Source of the DNA: Methylocystis sp. Sn-Cys
GTDB taxonomy: Bacteria; Pseudomonadota; Alphaproteobacteria; Rhizobiales; Beijerinckiaceae
Assembly: GCF_016745395.1 (NCBI RefSeq)
Contig: NZ_JAERVJ010000001.1
Span: forward strand, 620,001 to 684,000
Direction of reading: 5' to 3'
Length of the DNA: 64,000 nt
A program made the position numbers and the translations under genes. Below are positions 37,737 through 46,949 of this stretch, in pieces (the first letter of the stretch is position 1; each line of letters begins with the position of its first letter). Below the pieces are notes generated by a model, which saw only the letters and a program-made list of their open reading frames with translations, was not told the origin of the DNA and searched no databases.

Positions 37737-40145
37737 TCAGTAAAGCCCGCCCGTGCCGCTGCCGACCTGCTGGTCGACGTCATGCGGCGTATTGAGCTGG
37801 CGGGGGCCGCCGCCTTCGCCGCTCGTGTAGGAATCCGGCGGCGCGGTGCCCGGCTTGAAGGGCCAGAGCTCGCCGCCGCTCGCGGTGCGCAGGCCGGTGC
37901 TCGGATTGACCGAGATCAGCTTGATGCCCGGCGGCACGCGGAACGGCGTATCCGGCTTGTCCTTGAGGGCGACCGTCATGAAGTCGCGGAAGATCGGCGC
38001 GGCGAAGAGCGCGGCCTGGGCGTGGCTGCCCATGGAGCGCGGGCGGTCGTAGCCGATATAGACGCCGACGGCGAGGTCCGGCGAGAAGCCCACGAACCAG
38101 AGGTCTTTCGCCTCGTTGGTCGTGCCGGTCTTGCCGGCGAGATGCTTGCCGACGGATTTGATCGACACGCCGGTGCCACGCTGGATCACGCCTTCCATGA
38201 TGTTGGTGATCTGATAGGCGGTGAGCGGGTCGAGCACCTGCTCGCGCTTGTCGATCAGCTTGGGCTCGTTCTGATTGTCCCATTTCGCCGCGTCGCAGCC
38301 CAGGCACTGGCGCTCGTCGTGGCGGAAGATGGTTTTGCCCCAGCGATCCTGCACGCGGTCGATCAGCGTCGGCTTGATGCGCTTGCCGCCATTGGCCAGC
38401 ATGGAATAGCCGGTGACCATCTTGAGCAGCGTCGTCTCGCCGGCGCCCAGCGACAGGGAGAGATACGGGCCCATGTCGTCGTAAACGCCGAAACGCTTGG
38501 CGTATTCGGCGATGAGCGGCATGCCGACGTCCTTGGCGAGGCGCACCGTCATCATGTTCTTCGAATGGACGATGCCGTAATTGAGCGGATGCGCGCCGGT
38601 GCCGTGGCCGCCTTCGAAGTTCTCAGGCGTCCAATAGCTGCCGTCGGCCTGCTGGATCGAGATCGGCTCGTCGAGGATGGACGAGGAGGGCGTATAGCCA
38701 TTGTCGAGCGCCGTCGCATAGACGAAGGGCTTGAAAGAGGAGCCCGGCTGGCGCAGCGCCTGGCTAGCGCGATTGAACTCCGACTGATCGAAGGAGAAGC
38801 CGCCGACCATGGAGAAGACGCGGCCCGTATAGGGGTCCATCGCCACCATGGCGCCCGAGATTTCGGGGATCTGGCGCAGGCGGAAGTGGCCAGGATTGCC
38901 CACCATCGGCTCGACATAGATCACGTCGCCGACGGTGAGCGCGCCGCGCGGGCCGCGGCCGGTCCAGCGCATGCCCTCGGCCGTGAGCAGGCCCGTCTCG
39001 CGCTCGCGCGCCACGTCGCCGGAAGCCTCGCGGCCCGGCTGCAGGCCGACGCGGGCGCCTGCTTCGTTGACGTCGAGCACCACGGCGAGGCGCCAGGGCT
39101 TGATGTCGCCGAGCGCAGGAATGCCGGCGAGCGGGACGCCCCAATCGGAAGAGACGTCGATATGGTTCATGGCGCCGCGGAAGCCATGCGCCTCGTCGAA
39201 GCGCACGAGGCCGTCCGCCAGCGCCTTGCGGGACCAGGCCTGCATCTTGGGGTCGAGCGTCGTGCGCACCGACAGCCCGCCCTCATAGAGGCCCTTGTCC
39301 TTGTAGCGGTCGAGCAGCTCGCGGCGCACTTCCTCGGCGAAATAGCCGGCGACGTAAGTATTGGGCGAGAGGGCGCGCGGATTGACGCCAAGCGGCTCCG
39401 CCTTGGCCTTCTCCGCCTCCAGATGCGTCACGACGCCATCGGCCTCCATGCGGTCGATGACATAGTTGCGGCGCTCGATCGCGCGGTCGCGATGCTGGAA
39501 GGGATGGTAATTATTGGGGCCCTTGGGCAGGGCGGCGAGATAGGCGGCTTCGGCGAGCGTCAGCTCATTGACCGATTTGTTGAAGTAATTGAGCGCCGCC
39601 GCGGCGACGCCATAGTTGCCGAGGCCGAGGTAGATCTCGTTGAGATAGAGCTCGAGGATGCGCTCCTTGGAATAGGCGGCCTCGATGCGGAAGGAGATCA
39701 GCGCCTCGCGGATCTTGCGGTCGATCGAGCGCTCATTGCCGACGAGGAAGTTCTTGGCGACCTGCTGGGTGATGGTCGAGGCGCCCTGCACATGCCGGCC
39801 GCCCTGCGCCAGCACCGAGAGCGCGCGCACCACGCCTTCCGGGTCGATGCCGTTATGGGTGTAGAAATTCTTGTCTTCGGCCGAGATGAAGGCCTGCTTC
39901 ACGAGCGCCGGAATGGCGGAGCTCGGCAGGAACAGGCGCCGCTCGCGCGAATATTCGGCCAGAATGGAGCCGTCATTGGCGTGGAGACGCGTCGTGACCG
40001 GCGGCTCGTAGTTTCGTAGCTGCGCCGTATCCGGCAGATCCTTGGAATAATAGTAGACCAGCGCGGAGGCCGCGACGGCGCCGATCAAAAACACGATCGT
40101 GCCGGTCGCGAAGACAAAGCCTAGAAACCTTGCGAGAAGTCGCAT
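37737..40145 (-). CDS. mrcA: Penicillin-binding protein 1A (bifunctional transglycosylase/transpeptidase)
   Basis: Class A PBPs polymerise and cross-link peptidoglycan in the periplasm. The 802-residue protein has an N-terminal membrane anchor. The GT51 glycosyltransferase follows (catalytic SAEDKNFYTHNG with Glu90, then GASTITQQVAKN), then an OB-like insertion around residues 310-420. The transpeptidase domain has Ser469-x-x-Lys in PGSSFKPF, SKN in VHSKNMMTV, and the KTGT box in LAGKTGTTNEAKD. The amidase gene lies upstream on the same strand across a 353-base gap, a common pairing for wall enzymes. Confidence 0.95.
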   Translation of the reverse strand: MRLLARFLGFVFATGTIVFLIGAVAASALVYYYSKDLPDTAQLRNYEPPVTTRLHANDGSILAEYSRERRLFLPSSAIPALVKQAFISAEDKNFYTHNGIDPEGVVRALSVLAQGGRHVQGASTITQQVAKNFLVGNERSIDRKIREALISFRIEAAYSKERILELYLNEIYLGLGNYGVAAAALNYFNKSVNELTLAEAAYLAALPKGPNNYHPFQHRDRAIERRNYVIDRMEADGVVTHLEAEKAKAEPLGVNPRALSPNTYVAGYFAEEVRRELLDRYKDKGLYEGGLSVRTTLDPKMQAWSRKALADGLVRFDEAHGFRGAMNHIDVSSDWGVPLAGIPALGDIKPWRLAVVLDVNEAGARVGLQPGREASGDVARERETGLLTAEGMRWTGRGPRGALTVGDVIYVEPMVGNPGHFRLRQIPEISGAMVAMDPYTGRVFSMVGGFSFDQSEFNRASQALRQPGSSFKPFVYATALDNGYTPSSSILDEPISIQQADGSYWTPENFEGGHGTGAHPLNYGIVHSKNMMTVRLAKDVGMPLIAEYAKRFGVYDDMGPYLSLSLGAGETTLLKMVTGYSMLANGGKRIKPTLIDRVQDRWGKTIFRHDERQCLGCDAAKWDNQNEPKLIDKREQVLDPLTAYQITNIMEGVIQRGTGVSIKSVGKHLAGKTGTTNEAKDLWFVGFSPDLAVGVYIGYDRPRSMGSHAQAALFAAPIFRDFMTVALKDKPDTPFRVPPGIKLISVNPSTGLRTASGGELWPFKPGTAPPDSYTSGEGGGPRQLNTPHDVDQQVGSGTGGLY

Positions 40146-40498
40146 GAAATTCTTCCTCTCAGCGGGCGGGGAGGCCCGTGGCTTTTCGCCTGATCTTATA
40201 TGGCGCCGGCGCCCGCCCTTTCGCTAGGACTGGGCCGGCCGGCAAGCGCGCAATTCGGCGTTGGTCCGCCGCGTGCGCGATTAGTTTTTCTGGATGGGGC
40301 CCACTCGAAACGGAAATCACCCGTCAATTCGCCTCGTGGCGCGGCAATGCTTTAGCACCGCCAGCGCCCGCCGATCCAGTGGCTTTTGGCCGATCGTCGC
40401 GCCGCCGTGGTGGCCAGGCGTGATGTCGCCGGTCTGTCCGGCGCGCAGCGAGCCGCGGCCCTGACGGCGCCTTTTTCAAAATGATGCGGTTTTGTGTT
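40146..40498. other. Gap between the amidase gene and the PBP1A gene
   Basis: These 353 bases contain no supported gene or repeat family. They should hold the amidase terminator and the PBP1A promoter, but I could not fix either. An AT-rich patch lies at about 40476-40500. Confidence 0.4.
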
Positions 40499-41764
40499 TT
40501 ATTGTGGGCGCTCGAGCTTGACCGGCGCGCGCGCCTCGCGCGACCGCGCGGCGAAGAAGGCCTCGATCGCTTCCGCGGTCTTGCCGGCGGCGCGGTCGCG
40601 CCAGTCGACCGAGGTCAATCGCGCGAGATCCTTCTCGCTCGAAAGATAACCAAGTTCCAGGAGGACCGAGGGGATGTCGTAGGACTTCAGGACAACGAAT
40701 CCGGCGGCGCGCGCGGGGTTCTTGTTCAGACTGCCGGCCTCCTTCCAATGCGAGATCAGCGTTTGCGAAAACTGGGCGCTGAAGGCGCGGGTTTCGCGCT
40801 GAGTGAGTTCGTAGAGGATGTCGCCGACCTGCTCGACGTCCTGCTTGCTCTCCAGGCCCGCCGCCTTGTCCGCCAGATTTTCCTTTTCGGCGATTTTCGC
40901 CGCCTCGGCGTCGGAGGCCTTGGTCGACACCGTATAGATGGTCGCGCCCTCGACATGGCCCTCGGCGAGCGTGTCGGCGTGGATCGACAAAAAGAGCGCG
41001 GCGTTGTTGCGATGGGCGATCTGGACCCGCTCGTTGAGCGGCAGGAAAATGTCCTCGCTGCGCGTCAGCACGGCTTTCAGCCGGCCGCCGGCCTCGATCT
41101 TGGCCGCAAGCGCGCGGGCGAATTCGAAAACGACCGCCTTTTCCTGCTCCCCGTGCTTGCCCGTCGCGCCCATGTCGACCCCGCCGTGGCCGGGGTCGAT
41201 CACGACGACCGGCTTATCGGAAGCCGCCGGAGTCGCGGCGGCGGCCACCTCGGAAGGCGCAGGCTCGGCGCGCGCCAAAGCGGCGGCGCTTTCGGCGGCG
41301 GCGGCGGTGAATTGCGCTTCGGTGGTCGGCGCGAGTTCGACGATCAACCGGGCCCCGTCGCCAGCGGGTTCGCTTTCGGCCCGCACAATCTGGGCGGGCG
41401 CCGCAAGGTCGACCACCACCCGCGAGCGTCCCGGGGCGAACTGGCCATAGCGGTAGGATTTGACGAGCCGGGACTTGGCGGGCGCGCGGCCGTCCTTGGC
41501 GTCGAGATGGAAGGCGACCTCGGGCAGATCGACGATGACGCGCGCCGGATTGACGGCGAGATGCGCGCTCGCCTTTACGGCGCCGGTCAGCTCGAAAACC
41601 AGGCGGGCGTGGTCTGCGAGCGTCTCGACGCGGCCGGCGACCGCCGCAACAGGGGCGCCGGGCTCGGCGGCCAAAGCGGCGCTCGCGCCGGCGAGAAGGG
41701 CCGCCGCAGCGCCGAAAGCGCGGCGCGCCCAAGTCTTTTTTCGGCGGGAAGGCGGCTGTCGCAT
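40499..41764 (-). CDS. amiC: Periplasmic N-acetylmuramoyl-L-alanine amidase with AMIN domain
   Basis: The 421-residue protein has a signal peptide (basic RRKKTWARRAF, then an alanine-rich core), an AMIN domain (about 40-150) that targets the septal cell wall, and an Amidase_3 catalytic domain. The zinc ligands and catalytic acid are visible in VIDPGHGGVDMGATG, KAVVFEFARAL, LFLSIHADTL and VLLELGYLSSEKD. It cuts the stem peptide from MurNAc during cell separation. The start at 41764 precedes the signal peptide. It is divergent from rne. Confidence 0.92.
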   Translation of the reverse strand: MRQPPSRRKKTWARRAFGAAAALLAGASAALAAEPGAPVAAVAGRVETLADHARLVFELTGAVKASAHLAVNPARVIVDLPEVAFHLDAKDGRAPAKSRLVKSYRYGQFAPGRSRVVVDLAAPAQIVRAESEPAGDGARLIVELAPTTEAQFTAAAAESAAALARAEPAPSEVAAAATPAASDKPVVVIDPGHGGVDMGATGKHGEQEKAVVFEFARALAAKIEAGGRLKAVLTRSEDIFLPLNERVQIAHRNNAALFLSIHADTLAEGHVEGATIYTVSTKASDAEAAKIAEKENLADKAAGLESKQDVEQVGDILYELTQRETRAFSAQFSQTLISHWKEAGSLNKNPARAAGFVVLKSYDIPSVLLELGYLSSEKDLARLTSVDWRDRAAGKTAEAIEAFFAARSREARAPVKLERPQ

Positions 41765-41824
41765 GGCCCGAAGCTCGCAAAATTGCGTCAATCTGGAGAA
41801 CTATATAAACGATTCTTCAAGCGC

Positions 41825-41838
41825 GTCCCTTAAGGGAC
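41825..41838. promoter_or_regulatory. Perfect 14-bp palindrome, possible operator
   Basis: GTCCCTTAAGGGAC lies in the divergent amiC/rne promoter region, 60 bases from the amiC start. It could bind a dimeric regulator. No family was recognised. Confidence 0.3.
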
Positions 41839-42273
41839 CGTTAGCATCCACAGCTTCAGCCGGAGCGCGGCGCCGTTTTCGGGCGCCCGTCGCATAAATG
41901 CCGCAGAAGCGACGCTTGCGCGTCTTGCGGGCGCCCGCTATGAAGTGAGAAGCGCTCTGTGGAAGTCTGGCGCCGCAGCGGGGGCAGGCGCCCTTTGCAT
42001 CGGCGGCCGACGGATTTCCAGGACGGGCTGACGTCTTCCGTCACGCGCGGCTTTGCGCCGGCTGTGACGCATACTCGCCGCCTTTGGGCGTCGCGAAAGG
42101 TTTTTTGACGATCTCATGGCTACGACCATGATAAGCGCTGCAGCGAAGATTCGCCTCGCCCGGTTCGTCCGCGCGATGCGGCTGCGCTCAAATCTTGCGC
42201 TTCGCGGTCTTTGCCGCAGGGACCGTGACGCAGGCAATGGTCGCGTTCCCGGTCGTCATTTTGTTCGGTCGAT

Positions 42274-42354
42274 CGCCGCGGATGCGGCGTTCCGGCCAGG
42301 CGATCTGTCCGCCGGCCTTCGCGCCGGCCAGCGTGTTAAAGGCCTTCGGCCTTT
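42274..42354 (+). promoter_or_regulatory. Three hairpins in the rne 5-prime leader
   Basis: CGCCGC/GCGGCG (42274-42289), GCCGGC/GCCGGC (42311-42328) and AAAGGCC/GGCCTTT (42338-42354) follow in order. The last resembles an intrinsic terminator, since TTTTCCCTTTTCC comes after it. RNase E mRNA leaders are known in other bacteria to be cut by RNase E for autoregulation, so a similar role is possible here. Confidence 0.5.
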
Positions 42355-42479
42355 TCCCTTTTCCCCGACAACATGCGTTCGCGCCCTCGCGCTTCGCCGA
42401 GCAGCGGTCGCCGCGTCCTTGAACGGATCGCGGCTTGCTCCTCCGGCTGTCGCGCGCGCAACGCCGCAAAGAGTCCCCC

Positions 42480-45400
42480 ATGGCAAACAAAATGCTGATC
42501 GACGCCTCCCACCCGGAGGAGACCCGCGTCGTCGTATTGCGCGGTAATCGCGTTCAGGAATTCGACTTCGAGGCCGCCGAAAAGAAACCGCTGCGCGGCA
42601 ATATTTATCTCGCGAAGGTCACGCGCGTGGAGCCCTCGCTCCAGGCCGCTTTCGTGGATTACGGCGGAAACCGCCACGGCTTCCTGGCCTTCGCCGAAAT
42701 CCATCCGGATTACTACCAGATTCCCGTCGCCGACCGTCAGGCGCTGATCGAGGAAGAGAGCCGCGCCCATCGCGAGCACGAGGAGGAAGAGCATCGTCCG
42801 CATGGCCGGCGCCGCTCCCGCCGCCGCCAGCACGAGGCGGCCGAAAAGCGCGCGGCCGAGGACGAGACGCTCGTCAGCGAGCCGGTCGACGTCGAGGCCC
42901 TGATCGAGGCCGCCGAGGAGGGCGAAGCCCCCGCCGCCGAGCCTGTGGACGCCGGCGCGCCGACGATCGCCGCCGAGGCTGTCGAATCCCCGGAAGCGAT
43001 CGCGCCGACCGACGTCGAAGTCGAGGCCGAAGCGGTCCTGCCCGTCTCCGCCGAGGCCGAAGAGGCCGCCGCGCCCGCCGCCGACGAGGCGCATCATACG
43101 ATTTCCGTCGATCCGTCGGGCTTCGGCTCGGTGGAAGAGGGCGAGGCCGACGAATTCGTCGAGGAGACGCCCGCCCCCGACCATGAGCTGAAGGCCCGCC
43201 GTCAGGACGAGCGTGACGAAGAGCGCGCCCGCGAGGAAGGCCAGGAAGACGAGGAAGGCGCGGCCGAGGAAGGCCAGGATGACGAGGAAGACGAGGCTGC
43301 GATCCACGCCCGCACCCCGGCCGAGGAAGAGCATCACGACGACGACCACGACGACGAGGAGCACGACGAGGAAGAGCACGTCGAGCACATCGGCGGCGAC
43401 GCCATGGACGAGGCGCCTTTCCGCGTGGTGCGTCCGCGCCGCCAGTACAAGATCCAGGAAGTCATCAAGCGCCGCCAGGTGCTGCTCGTCCAGGTCGTCA
43501 AGGAGGAGCGCGGCAACAAGGGCGCGGCGCTCACCACCTATCTCTCGCTCGCCGGCCGCTATTCGGTGCTGATGCCCAACACGGCGCGCGGCGGCGGCAT
43601 TTCCCGCAAGATCACCGACGGCGCCGACCGCAAGCGCCTCAAGGAGATCGTCCACGACCTCGAAGTGCCGGAGGGGATGGGCGTCATCCTGCGCACCGCC
43701 GGCGCGACCCGCACCAAGGCGGAGGTCAAGCGCGACTTCGAATATCTGCTGCGGCTCTGGGAGAGCGTGCGCGAGCTGACGCTGCGCTCCTCGGCGCCGA
43801 TGCTCGTCTATGAGGAAGGCTCGCTCATCAAGCGCGCCATCCGCGACCTTTACGGGCGCGACGTCGAGGAGATCGTCGTCTCCGGCGACGACGCCTATCG
43901 CGAGGCCAAGGACTTCATGCGCATGCTCATGCCGAGCCATGCGAAGAACGTAAAGCAGCATCGCGAGCCGGTTCCGATCTTCGCGGAAGCGGGGGTCGAG
44001 GCGCAGCTCGACGCGATGTTCTCGAATAACGTCACGCTGAAGTCGGGCGGCTATCTGGTCATCAACCAGACCGAGGCGCTGGTCGCGATCGACGTGAACT
44101 CCGGCCGTTCGACCCGCGAGCATAATATCGAGGACACGGCGCTGCGCACCAATCTGGAGGCGGCCGACGAAGTCGCCCGCCAGCTCCGCCTGCGCGACCT
44201 CGCCGGCCTCATCGTGGTCGATTTCATCGACATGGAGGAGAGCCGCAACAATCGCGCCGTTGAGCGCCGCCTGAAGGACGCGCTCAAGAACGACCGCGCC
44301 CGCATCCAGGTCGGCCGTATCTCGCATTTCGGCCTGCTGGAGATGTCGCGCCAGCGCATCCGCGCCGGCGTGGTCGAGGGCTCGACCGTGCCTTGCCCGC
44401 ATTGCGCCGGCGCCGGGCATGTGCGGTCCACCGCCTCGGTCGCGCTACATGTGTTGCGCGTGCTGGAGGAGGCGTTGCTCAAGAGCGCGTCGCATGACGT
44501 GACGCTACGCACAAGGGCCGTCGTCGCGCTCTACATCCTCAATCAGAAGCGCGCGCATCTGCAGGCGCTGGAAAACCGGTTCGGCGTGCATATCACCGTC
44601 GCCGCCGACGACACGTTGACGGGCGCCAATTATCACGCGCTGGAGCGCGGCGAGCCGGCCTCTGGTCCGCGTATCCCCGCCGCGCCGGCGCCGCTGCGCG
44701 TCGATTCGGTCCGGGCCGAGCCGATCGAGGAGGAAGTCCTCGAAGAAGAGGTTTTCGCCGAGGAAGAAGAAATGGCCGAGGCCAGCGAGCCGGCCCTCGC
44801 CAATGGCCGCCGCGAGAGCCGCGAGCCGCGCCGCGCCAATGGGAATGGCGAAGAAGGCGACGAGAGCGCTCAGCGCTCGCGCCGCCGCCGCCGCCGCCGC
44901 GGCCGAGGCGGCGGACTGAATGGCGAGGCGAGTTTGGCTCCTGGCGCCGAGCAGCCGTCCGACGAAGGCCTCGCCTTCATGGCGGCGATCGAAGGGCAGC
45001 CCGCCCCCCGCGAGACGCGCGAGCCTCGCCCGGCCCGCGGCCGCGGTCCCGGCCGCTGGCGCCGTTCGGCGCCGCTGCCGGAGGAATTTCGCGATCCTTC
45101 CGCGCTCTTCCCGACCGACGAGGGCGCGCAGGAGCAGGAAGCTCTCGTGACGCCGCGCGAGGCCCATATGCCGGACTTTGCGCCGCAGGCCGAAAGCGCT
45201 GCGCCGTCCCTGGAGGCGCCCGCGCCCGTCGAGCAGCCTTCGGCGGCGCCGATTGCGGCCGAGCCTGCGCCGGTAGAGGCGCCGAAGGCTGAGGTCTCCG
45301 ACGTCGAGGCGAAGACCGAAGCTGCGCCGGCGGAGCCCGCCCGGGTGGAGCCGGCGGCGGAGACCGCGGCCCCGGCAGAGCCTGCTGCGCCCGCGCCCGC

Positions 45401-45509
45401 GCCGGTCCCGCCGAGGAAGCCGACCGAGGTGGTGATCACCCAGGCTGACCCGACCGCACCGAAGAAGGGCGGCTGGTGGCAGCGGGTGAAGACGCCTTTC
45501 GGGGAGTAA
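42480..45509 (+). CDS. rne: Ribonuclease E/G
   Basis: RNase E is the main endonuclease of mRNA decay and rRNA and tRNA processing. The 1009-residue protein starts MANKMLIDASHPEETRVVV and has the S1 region (GNIYLAKVTRVEPSLQAAFVDYGGNRHGFL). An acidic insertion of about 220 residues (roughly 100-320) follows, then the catalytic core with GGYLVINQTEALVAIDVNSGRS (metal-binding aspartates) and the Zn-link CPHCAGAGHVRS. The C-terminal third is a charged, proline- and alanine-rich tail with an arginine patch ([14 protein letters not shown]), the usual place for partner and RNA binding. The insertion includes a run of Asp, Glu and His near 282-304. Confidence 0.95.
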   Translation: MANKMLIDASHPEETRVVVLRGNRVQEFDFEAAEKKPLRGNIYLAKVTRVEPSLQAAFVDYGGNRHGFLAFAEIHPDYYQIPVADRQALIEEESRAHREHEEEEHRPHGRRRSRRRQHEAAEKRAAEDETLVSEPVDVEALIEAAEEGEAPAAEPVDAGAPTIAAEAVESPEAIAPTDVEVEAEAVLPVSAEAEEAAAPAADEAHHTISVDPSGFGSVEEGEADEFVEETPAPDHELKARRQDERDEERAREEGQEDEEGAAEEGQDDEEDEAAIHARTPAEEEHHDDDHDDEEHDEEEHVEHIGGDAMDEAPFRVVRPRRQYKIQEVIKRRQVLLVQVVKEERGNKGAALTTYLSLAGRYSVLMPNTARGGGISRKITDGADRKRLKEIVHDLEVPEGMGVILRTAGATRTKAEVKRDFEYLLRLWESVRELTLRSSAPMLVYEEGSLIKRAIRDLYGRDVEEIVVSGDDAYREAKDFMRMLMPSHAKNVKQHREPVPIFAEAGVEAQLDAMFSNNVTLKSGGYLVINQTEALVAIDVNSGRSTREHNIEDTALRTNLEAADEVARQLRLRDLAGLIVVDFIDMEESRNNRAVERRLKDALKNDRARIQVGRISHFGLLEMSRQRIRAGVVEGSTVPCPHCAGAGHVRSTASVALHVLRVLEEALLKSASHDVTLRTRAVVALYILNQKRAHLQALENRFGVHITVAADDTLTGANYHALERGEPASGPRIPAAPAPLRVDSVRAEPIEEEVLEEEVFAEEEEMAEASEPALANGRRESREPRRANGNGEEGDESAQRSRRRRRRRGRGGGLNGEASLAPGAEQPSDEGLAFMAAIEGQPAPRETREPRPARGRGPGRWRRSAPLPEEFRDPSALFPTDEGAQEQEALVTPREAHMPDFAPQAESAAPSLEAPAPVEQPSAAPIAAEPAPVEAPKAEVSDVEAKTEAAPAEPARVEPAAETAAPAEPAAPAPAPVPPRKPTEVVITQADPTAPKKGGWWQRVKTPFGE

Positions 45510-45587
45510 GGGGGGCGCGTCGCAGCGGCAGCGCTGGGGCCCGCCGCTTCCTTCCAGGGAAGTGAGAAATCACGAATCTTGGGCGCG

Positions 45588-46802
45588 TCATGGCCGGGCT
45601 TGTTGTTCAGTCCGGATAGATGACCGACGGGTGTTCGGGGACATAGCCGACATATGTTCGGAGACATGACCGACGCCTTCGGGTTCGGTCAAGTCGATGG
45701 TTGCGATCAAGTGCGAGGCGAAGCAGATGGCGAATTGGCCGTCCTTGTCGCGGGGGCGGATGGCCAGGCGTTCTCCCCGAAAGGCTTGAGGCACTTTCCA
45801 CAGACGGCCCTTGAAGCTGATGTAGTCTTTGGAGCGCGGCACGATGCGCAAGATCTCGCCTTCGTCGTATTCGGGCGCGGGCAGGCGCTTTGGCATCGGC
45901 CGCGGGCTTGGGCGGTAACGGCTGGCGGGAGGCTTCTGGCCCAGGGCTTCATGGGGGCGTTCGAAATTATAGACCTCGCGCCACGCATCGAAGGCGCGCT
46001 GGACCTGCGCTTGGTCGGCGAAGCGCTTCATGGCGAAGACTTCGGCCTTGAGGGTGCGATGGAAGCGCTCGTTCTTGCCGCGGCCTTGCGGGTGATAGGG
46101 CCGGGAATAGATGACTTTAACGCCCAGCTTCAAAAGCCAGAGCCGCAAGGCCGTCCAATGGCCCGAGGCGTCCCCCCACGGCGCGCCGTTATCGACGAAC
46201 AGGGCGTCAGGCAAACCATAGCGTTCGAAAGTCGTCGTCAAATGGCCTTGAACTGTCGGGCCTTGTTGATTGCCGCAGGCTTTGAGGCAAGGCGCAAAGC
46301 GGGAGTGATCATCCACGATGGTCAAAGGGTGGCAGCGGCGGCCGTCGGCGAGCTTGACCCAACCTTTGAAGTCCATCTGCCAGAGCTGATTGGGGGCGTC
46401 CTTCTCGAAGCGCTGATAGGGCCCGCCCGGCGCGCCTGCGGGCAAGACAATGCGGCCGCGCCGGCTCAATATGGCGTGGATGGTCGAAGAGGCGGGAACG
46501 GCGTGGCCGCGCTCTTCCAGAACGCGCCGGATTTTGCGCGCGCCCCAGGCTGGATGGGCGTCACGCACCGCCAGCACCAGAGCTTCGGTCTCGGCCGCGC
46601 TCCGCGAGGGGCTGTTGCGCGGCCGGCGGGAGCGATCGGCCAGCCCCGCCTCGCCTTCGGCCCAGCGGGCCAACCATTTGTAACCCGTATCCGGGTGTAT
46701 GCCGAACCGGCGGCATAGTTCCCGACGGTTCGCCCCCTCCTGGCTCGCAAGCCGCACAAACTCCCGACGCTGTTCCACGATCGACACCTCCAGCCACGGC
46801 AT
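45588..46802 (-). CDS. IS481-family transposase
   Basis: The 404-residue protein starts MPWLEVSIVEQRREFVRLA, as is usual for IS481. It has two helix-turn-helix regions and the DDE integrase core: Asp in LWQMDFKGWVKL, Asp in FVDNGAPWG and Glu in KNERFHRTLKAEV. It is not interrupted. The reading frame passes through the left inverted repeat and stops 14 bases outside the element, so the last residues (about QQARP) come from the flank. The gene lies within a complete element with matching ends. Confidence 0.95.
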   Translation of the reverse strand: MPWLEVSIVEQRREFVRLASQEGANRRELCRRFGIHPDTGYKWLARWAEGEAGLADRSRRPRNSPSRSAAETEALVLAVRDAHPAWGARKIRRVLEERGHAVPASSTIHAILSRRGRIVLPAGAPGGPYQRFEKDAPNQLWQMDFKGWVKLADGRRCHPLTIVDDHSRFAPCLKACGNQQGPTVQGHLTTTFERYGLPDALFVDNGAPWGDASGHWTALRLWLLKLGVKVIYSRPYHPQGRGKNERFHRTLKAEVFAMKRFADQAQVQRAFDAWREVYNFERPHEALGQKPPASRYRPSPRPMPKRLPAPEYDEGEILRIVPRSKDYISFKGRLWKVPQAFRGERLAIRPRDKDGQFAICFASHLIATIDLTEPEGVGHVSEHMSAMSPNTRRSSIRTEQQARP

Positions 46803-46904
46803 GGACGGCCCTCCAAATTGCCAATCCAAGCCATTGTGAACGTGTCGGCTATGTCCCCGAACACCCGTCGGTCATCTATCCGGACTGAACACTTGTCCCG
46901 GCCA
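45591..46904. repeat. Palindrome split by the insertion element
   Basis: TGGCCGGG (45591-45598) and CCCGGCCA (46897-46904) are the two arms of one palindrome whose five-base loop CTTGT is now duplicated around the element. The intact form would lie about 80 bases after the rne stop and may have been its transcript end. Confidence 0.85.
45604..46891 (-). mobile_element. Complete IS481-family insertion sequence
   Basis: The element is 1288 bp. Perfect 49-bp inverted repeats lie at 45604-45652 and 46843-46891, beginning TGTTCAGTCCGGATAGATGA. A direct repeat CTTGT flanks it at 45599-45603 and 46892-46896, which is the target duplication. Identical ends and an intact duplication mean a recent insertion. 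Confidence 0.95.
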
Positions 46905-46949
46905 CCCACGCCGAGGGATATGGCCTTCTCCGGGAAGAGCTGTTGGTTT

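Larger units (their letters stand above)
41765..42479. other. Divergent region between amiC and rne with long rne leader
   Basis: These 715 bases have no supported gene. They contain a perfect 14-bp palindrome (41825-41838) and an AT-rich promoter-like patch before it (41800-41812, CTATATAAACG). Three hairpins follow in the last 210 bases before the rne start codon (listed separately). An ORF of 143 codons crossing into rne is not convincing. Confidence 0.55.

Noticed and set aside
42116-42547. 143-codon plus-strand frame in the rne leader
   Set aside because: It runs into the rne coding region in another frame and has a biased Arg/Ala composition and no good ribosome site. The hairpins fit a leader better.
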